64,000 nucleotides of DNA, taken from NCBI RefSeq assembly GCF_900232905.1, contig NZ_OCTQ01000004.1, positions 62,001 to 126,000 of the forward strand, read 5' to 3'. The stretch comes from Miniphocaeibacter massiliensis. GTDB lineage: Bacteria; Bacillota; Clostridia; Tissierellales; Peptoniphilaceae. The notes beneath the pieces are model-generated. The model made no database searches, was not told where the DNA came from, and worked only from the letters and a program-made list of their open reading frames with translations. The position numbers and the translations under genes are program-made. This document shows positions 62,300 through 64,000 of the stretch, piece by piece. The first letter of the stretch is position 1; the number at the start of each line of letters is the position of its first letter.

Positions 62300-63019
62300 T
62301 TAAATATTATCCTCTGCTTTTAATATTCTTATTTCTTCTTCTGTCAATTCTCTATATTCGCCTAATTCCAATTCTTTTGGTAGTTCAAAGTCCCCCATTT
62401 TTATCCTTTTTAAATAAGTAACACTGTTGCCAACTTTTTCAAACATCCTCTTTACTTGATGAAATTTTCCTTCGTATATAGTAAGTTCACAGGATTTTTC
62501 CGTTAAATCAACAATTTTCGCTGGCTTAGTTATTATATCTTCAGGAAGTAACTTTATACCCTTTTCAAAAACTTTAAAATAATTTTCTTCTATCTCTTCT
62601 TCTAACTCTACATAGTAAGTTTTTGGTATATTTTTCTTAGGAGATGTCAATTCGTGATTAAACTGTCCGTCATTGCTTAAAATAAGCAATCCTTCTGTAT
62701 CTTTGTCAAGTCTTCCTATTGGAGCTGGCTTGAAAAATTTGTAATAATCATCTATTAAATCTATTACTGTCTCGTGTTGAGAATCTTCTGTTGCTGAAAT
62801 AACTCCACTTGGTTTATTCATAATAATATATATAAATTCTCTGTATTCTATTATTTCTCCGTTATATTTTATTACATCTTTTTCAGAATCTACAATTCTC
62901 GCTGTATTTTTTTCTACTTCATCATTGACAGTTATTAACCCTTTTTTAGCATCTTTTTTTATTTCATTTCTACTTCCAACACCCATGTTAGAAATTAACT
63001 TATCTAATCTTAATCTCAT
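62300..63019 (-). CDS. rsuA: RsuA-family 16S rRNA pseudouridine synthase
   Basis: The 239-residue protein has an N-terminal S4 RNA-binding domain (MRLRLDKLISNMGVGSRNE) and a pseudouridine synthase domain with MNKPSGVISA, the catalytic Asp in GRLDKDTEGLL and the late GKFHQVKRMF motif. It isomerises a uridine in 16S rRNA (U516 type). The branch (RsuA versus RluB/E/F) is judged by length and the KFHQVKRM motif and is not certain. GAAAGG precedes ATG. Confidence 0.88.
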   Translation of the reverse strand: MRLRLDKLISNMGVGSRNEIKKDAKKGLITVNDEVEKNTARIVDSEKDVIKYNGEIIEYREFIYIIMNKPSGVISATEDSQHETVIDLIDDYYKFFKPAPIGRLDKDTEGLLILSNDGQFNHELTSPKKNIPKTYYVELEEEIEENYFKVFEKGIKLLPEDIITKPAKIVDLTEKSCELTIYEGKFHQVKRMFEKVGNSVTYLKRIKMGDFELPKELELGEYRELTEEEIRILKAEDNI

Positions 63020-63061
63020 GTATTTCTACCTTTCTTGTATCAATACAATTATTTTATCACA

Positions 63062-63580
63062 CTAACTTTCAAAATGTCCTTTATCTTGATATTCTTTCCA
63101 AAAATAACCTGCTTCTAAACCTATAGACTCTCCAATTTCTGCACATCGTCTAAAAAATTCTTCATCTCCAAACATATTCCCTGCTTCATTTTTAGCGATG
63201 TCAAAAGCCTTTCTTGAAGTATGATAACTTTTCTTAGTCCAAGTAACTTGTGAGCCTTCTCTAGTCCTTCCTTGAGAGTAAAGATAGTCTTGTCTTTCTT
63301 GACTCCTATAAGTTTCTATAATCATAACTGGAAGTCCTTCTTTTTCACAAGCCTTTAAAAACTTTTCACAAAGTCTTTTTGTTTCTGGCTCTAGCTCATT
63401 TATGTCCCTGCATACTGGATAATCTGCTTCATTATACGAAATATTCTCATAATAGCTATAATCCTCAAATGGGTTGGAAAATCTACTTCTTACAACGTTA
63501 AGTATAAAAAAAACTATTCCCAATACTACTATTGTAGATATAAATATAATAATTCCTCTTAATCTTTTTCTTTTTTTCAT
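63062..63580 (-). CDS. Membrane-anchored peptidase M15 (VanY/DacY-like D,D-carboxypeptidase)
   Basis: ATG at 63580 (172 residues) follows GGAG by four bases; an ATG 15 bases earlier overlaps that site. One N-terminal membrane anchor (about 9-27) is followed by a peptidase M15 domain with ETYRSQERQDYLYSQGRT, zinc ligands in SYHTSRKAFDI and the final His in KGHFES. It probably trims or cleaves peptidoglycan stem peptides outside the membrane. All three metal ligands are present. It lies 43 bases before rsuA in the same direction. Confidence 0.88.
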   Translation of the reverse strand: MKKRKRLRGIIIFISTIVVLGIVFFILNVVRSRFSNPFEDYSYYENISYNEADYPVCRDINELEPETKRLCEKFLKACEKEGLPVMIIETYRSQERQDYLYSQGRTREGSQVTWTKKSYHTSRKAFDIAKNEAGNMFGDEEFFRRCAEIGESIGLEAGYFWKEYQDKGHFES

Positions 63581-63651
63581 AACTCTCCACCTCATAATTA
63601 AGTATATCTATAAACTTTTGCAAAAAACCCACAATATGTTTACAAAATATC

Positions 63652-63679
63652 AACAAAAAAAGAGGTGCTAAACCTCTTT
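63652..63679 (-). terminator. Terminator of the EamA transporter gene
   Basis: On the minus strand AAAGAGGT and ACCTCTTT flank a five-base loop, followed by a run of T. It lies directly after the transporter stop. Confidence 0.85.
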
Positions 63680-63685
63680 GTTCTT

Positions 63686-64000
63686 TTACCCCTTATCCAA
63701 ATTCAATATAGATGTACCTAAAACTACTAAAGTTAACCCCATAAAGATATTTATTGTAAAATTTTCTCCAGGTAAAAACAATGTTGAAAGAATTGTTCCA
63801 AAAATAGGAATAAATAACATGTACACTGAAACTTCCCCTGCTTTATTATATTTTAAAATCGTATACCACAGAGCAAATGCTGTTGCTGATAAAAACCCAC
63901 TATATAGCAACAATGCTATCCCTTTTCCAGTCCATTTAAAAGATATGTCCGTTCCAAGTCTCCCTATTATCATTAAAACTACTGAACCTATTAACATTTG
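63686..64000 (-). CDS. EamA/DMT-family transporter (partial, N-terminus outside window)
   Basis: The frame is open to the window edge and shows the last 104 or more residues. Four membrane segments are visible, with LLYSGFLSATAFALWYTILKY and VSVYMLFIPIFGTILS followed by LTLVVLGTSIL. This is the C-terminal half of an EamA repeat in drug/metabolite transporters. It may export a metabolite, with substrate unknown. A terminator follows at once. Confidence 0.82.
   Translation of the reverse strand, partial: QMLIGSVVLMIIGRLGTDISFKWTGKGIALLLYSGFLSATAFALWYTILKYNKAGEVSVYMLFIPIFGTILSTLFLPGENFTINIFMGLTLVVLGTSILNLDKG

Noticed and set aside
1..64000. CRISPR arrays, insertion sequences, integrase genes, phage genes, rRNA or tRNA
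   Set aside because: I looked for regularly spaced repeats, transposase motifs and conserved RNA sequences and found none that hold up.

Overview
The window looks like a stretch of chromosome from a low-GC, anaerobic, Gram-positive bacterium of the Firmicutes. The base composition is very AT-rich, Shine-Dalgarno sites are strong, GTG and TTG starts are frequent, and nearly every convergent gene pair shares a palindromic terminator. Typical anaerobe genes are present: a giant BadF/HgdB-type activase, HemZ, an iron alcohol dehydrogenase, CoA transferase with thiolase, and type 2 isopentenyl-diphosphate isomerase. This fits a Parvimonas- or Peptoniphilaceae-like organism, but that assignment is inference. 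I see no rRNA, tRNA, CRISPR array, insertion sequence or phage.

Layout. 1-5.8 kb is a leftward surface-glycan cluster (three GT4 glycosyltransferases, a membrane-bound nucleotide-sugar dehydratase, an SH3-like membrane protein). 5.9-7.0 kb is the rpsF-ssb-rpsR operon. 7-24 kb is housekeeping: a TIM-barrel orphan, fni, an LCP ligase, the 1410-residue activase, tadA, prs, an SDR, a racemase, an ABC exporter, PTS-type dihydroxyacetone kinase (dhaKLM) and thiD. 25.3-27.4 kb is nucleoside salvage. 27.6-33.5 kb is a LysR-controlled atoDA-thiolase-YczE-DASS transporter operon. 34-44 kb holds RlmD, a cation/proton antiporter with a structured attenuator-like leader, a MATE exporter, an OLD/TOPRIM-like AAA ATPase overlapping a nuclease-helicase, and an iron alcohol dehydrogenase. 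44-50 kb holds an ANT(6)-like protein, a CoA pyrophosphatase, and dnaJ-clpB behind a CtsR-like box. 50-64 kb holds a MarR-controlled heterodimeric ABC exporter, a lipid kinase, a 3D-domain cell-wall protein with WalR-like boxes, HemZ, an M20 peptidase, an LtaS-like enzyme, RsuA, a DD-carboxypeptidase and a partial EamA transporter.

The most unusual content lies in the two longest gaps between conventional genes, 24115-25296 and 55395-55821. Together they contain three homologous transcription units. Each begins with GTTTAA-N12-GGGTAT, a perfect match to the sigma-B-type promoter consensus. Each continues with a 5' hairpin and an AT-rich leader, then a conserved block with a ribosome-binding-like site and a micro-ORF ending in EPK-x2-CW plus a short variable tail, and ends in a terminator. 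No neighbouring gene lies downstream in the same orientation, so these are stand-alone transcripts. I do not recognise the family; it could encode micropeptides or be a dual-function or regulatory RNA family.
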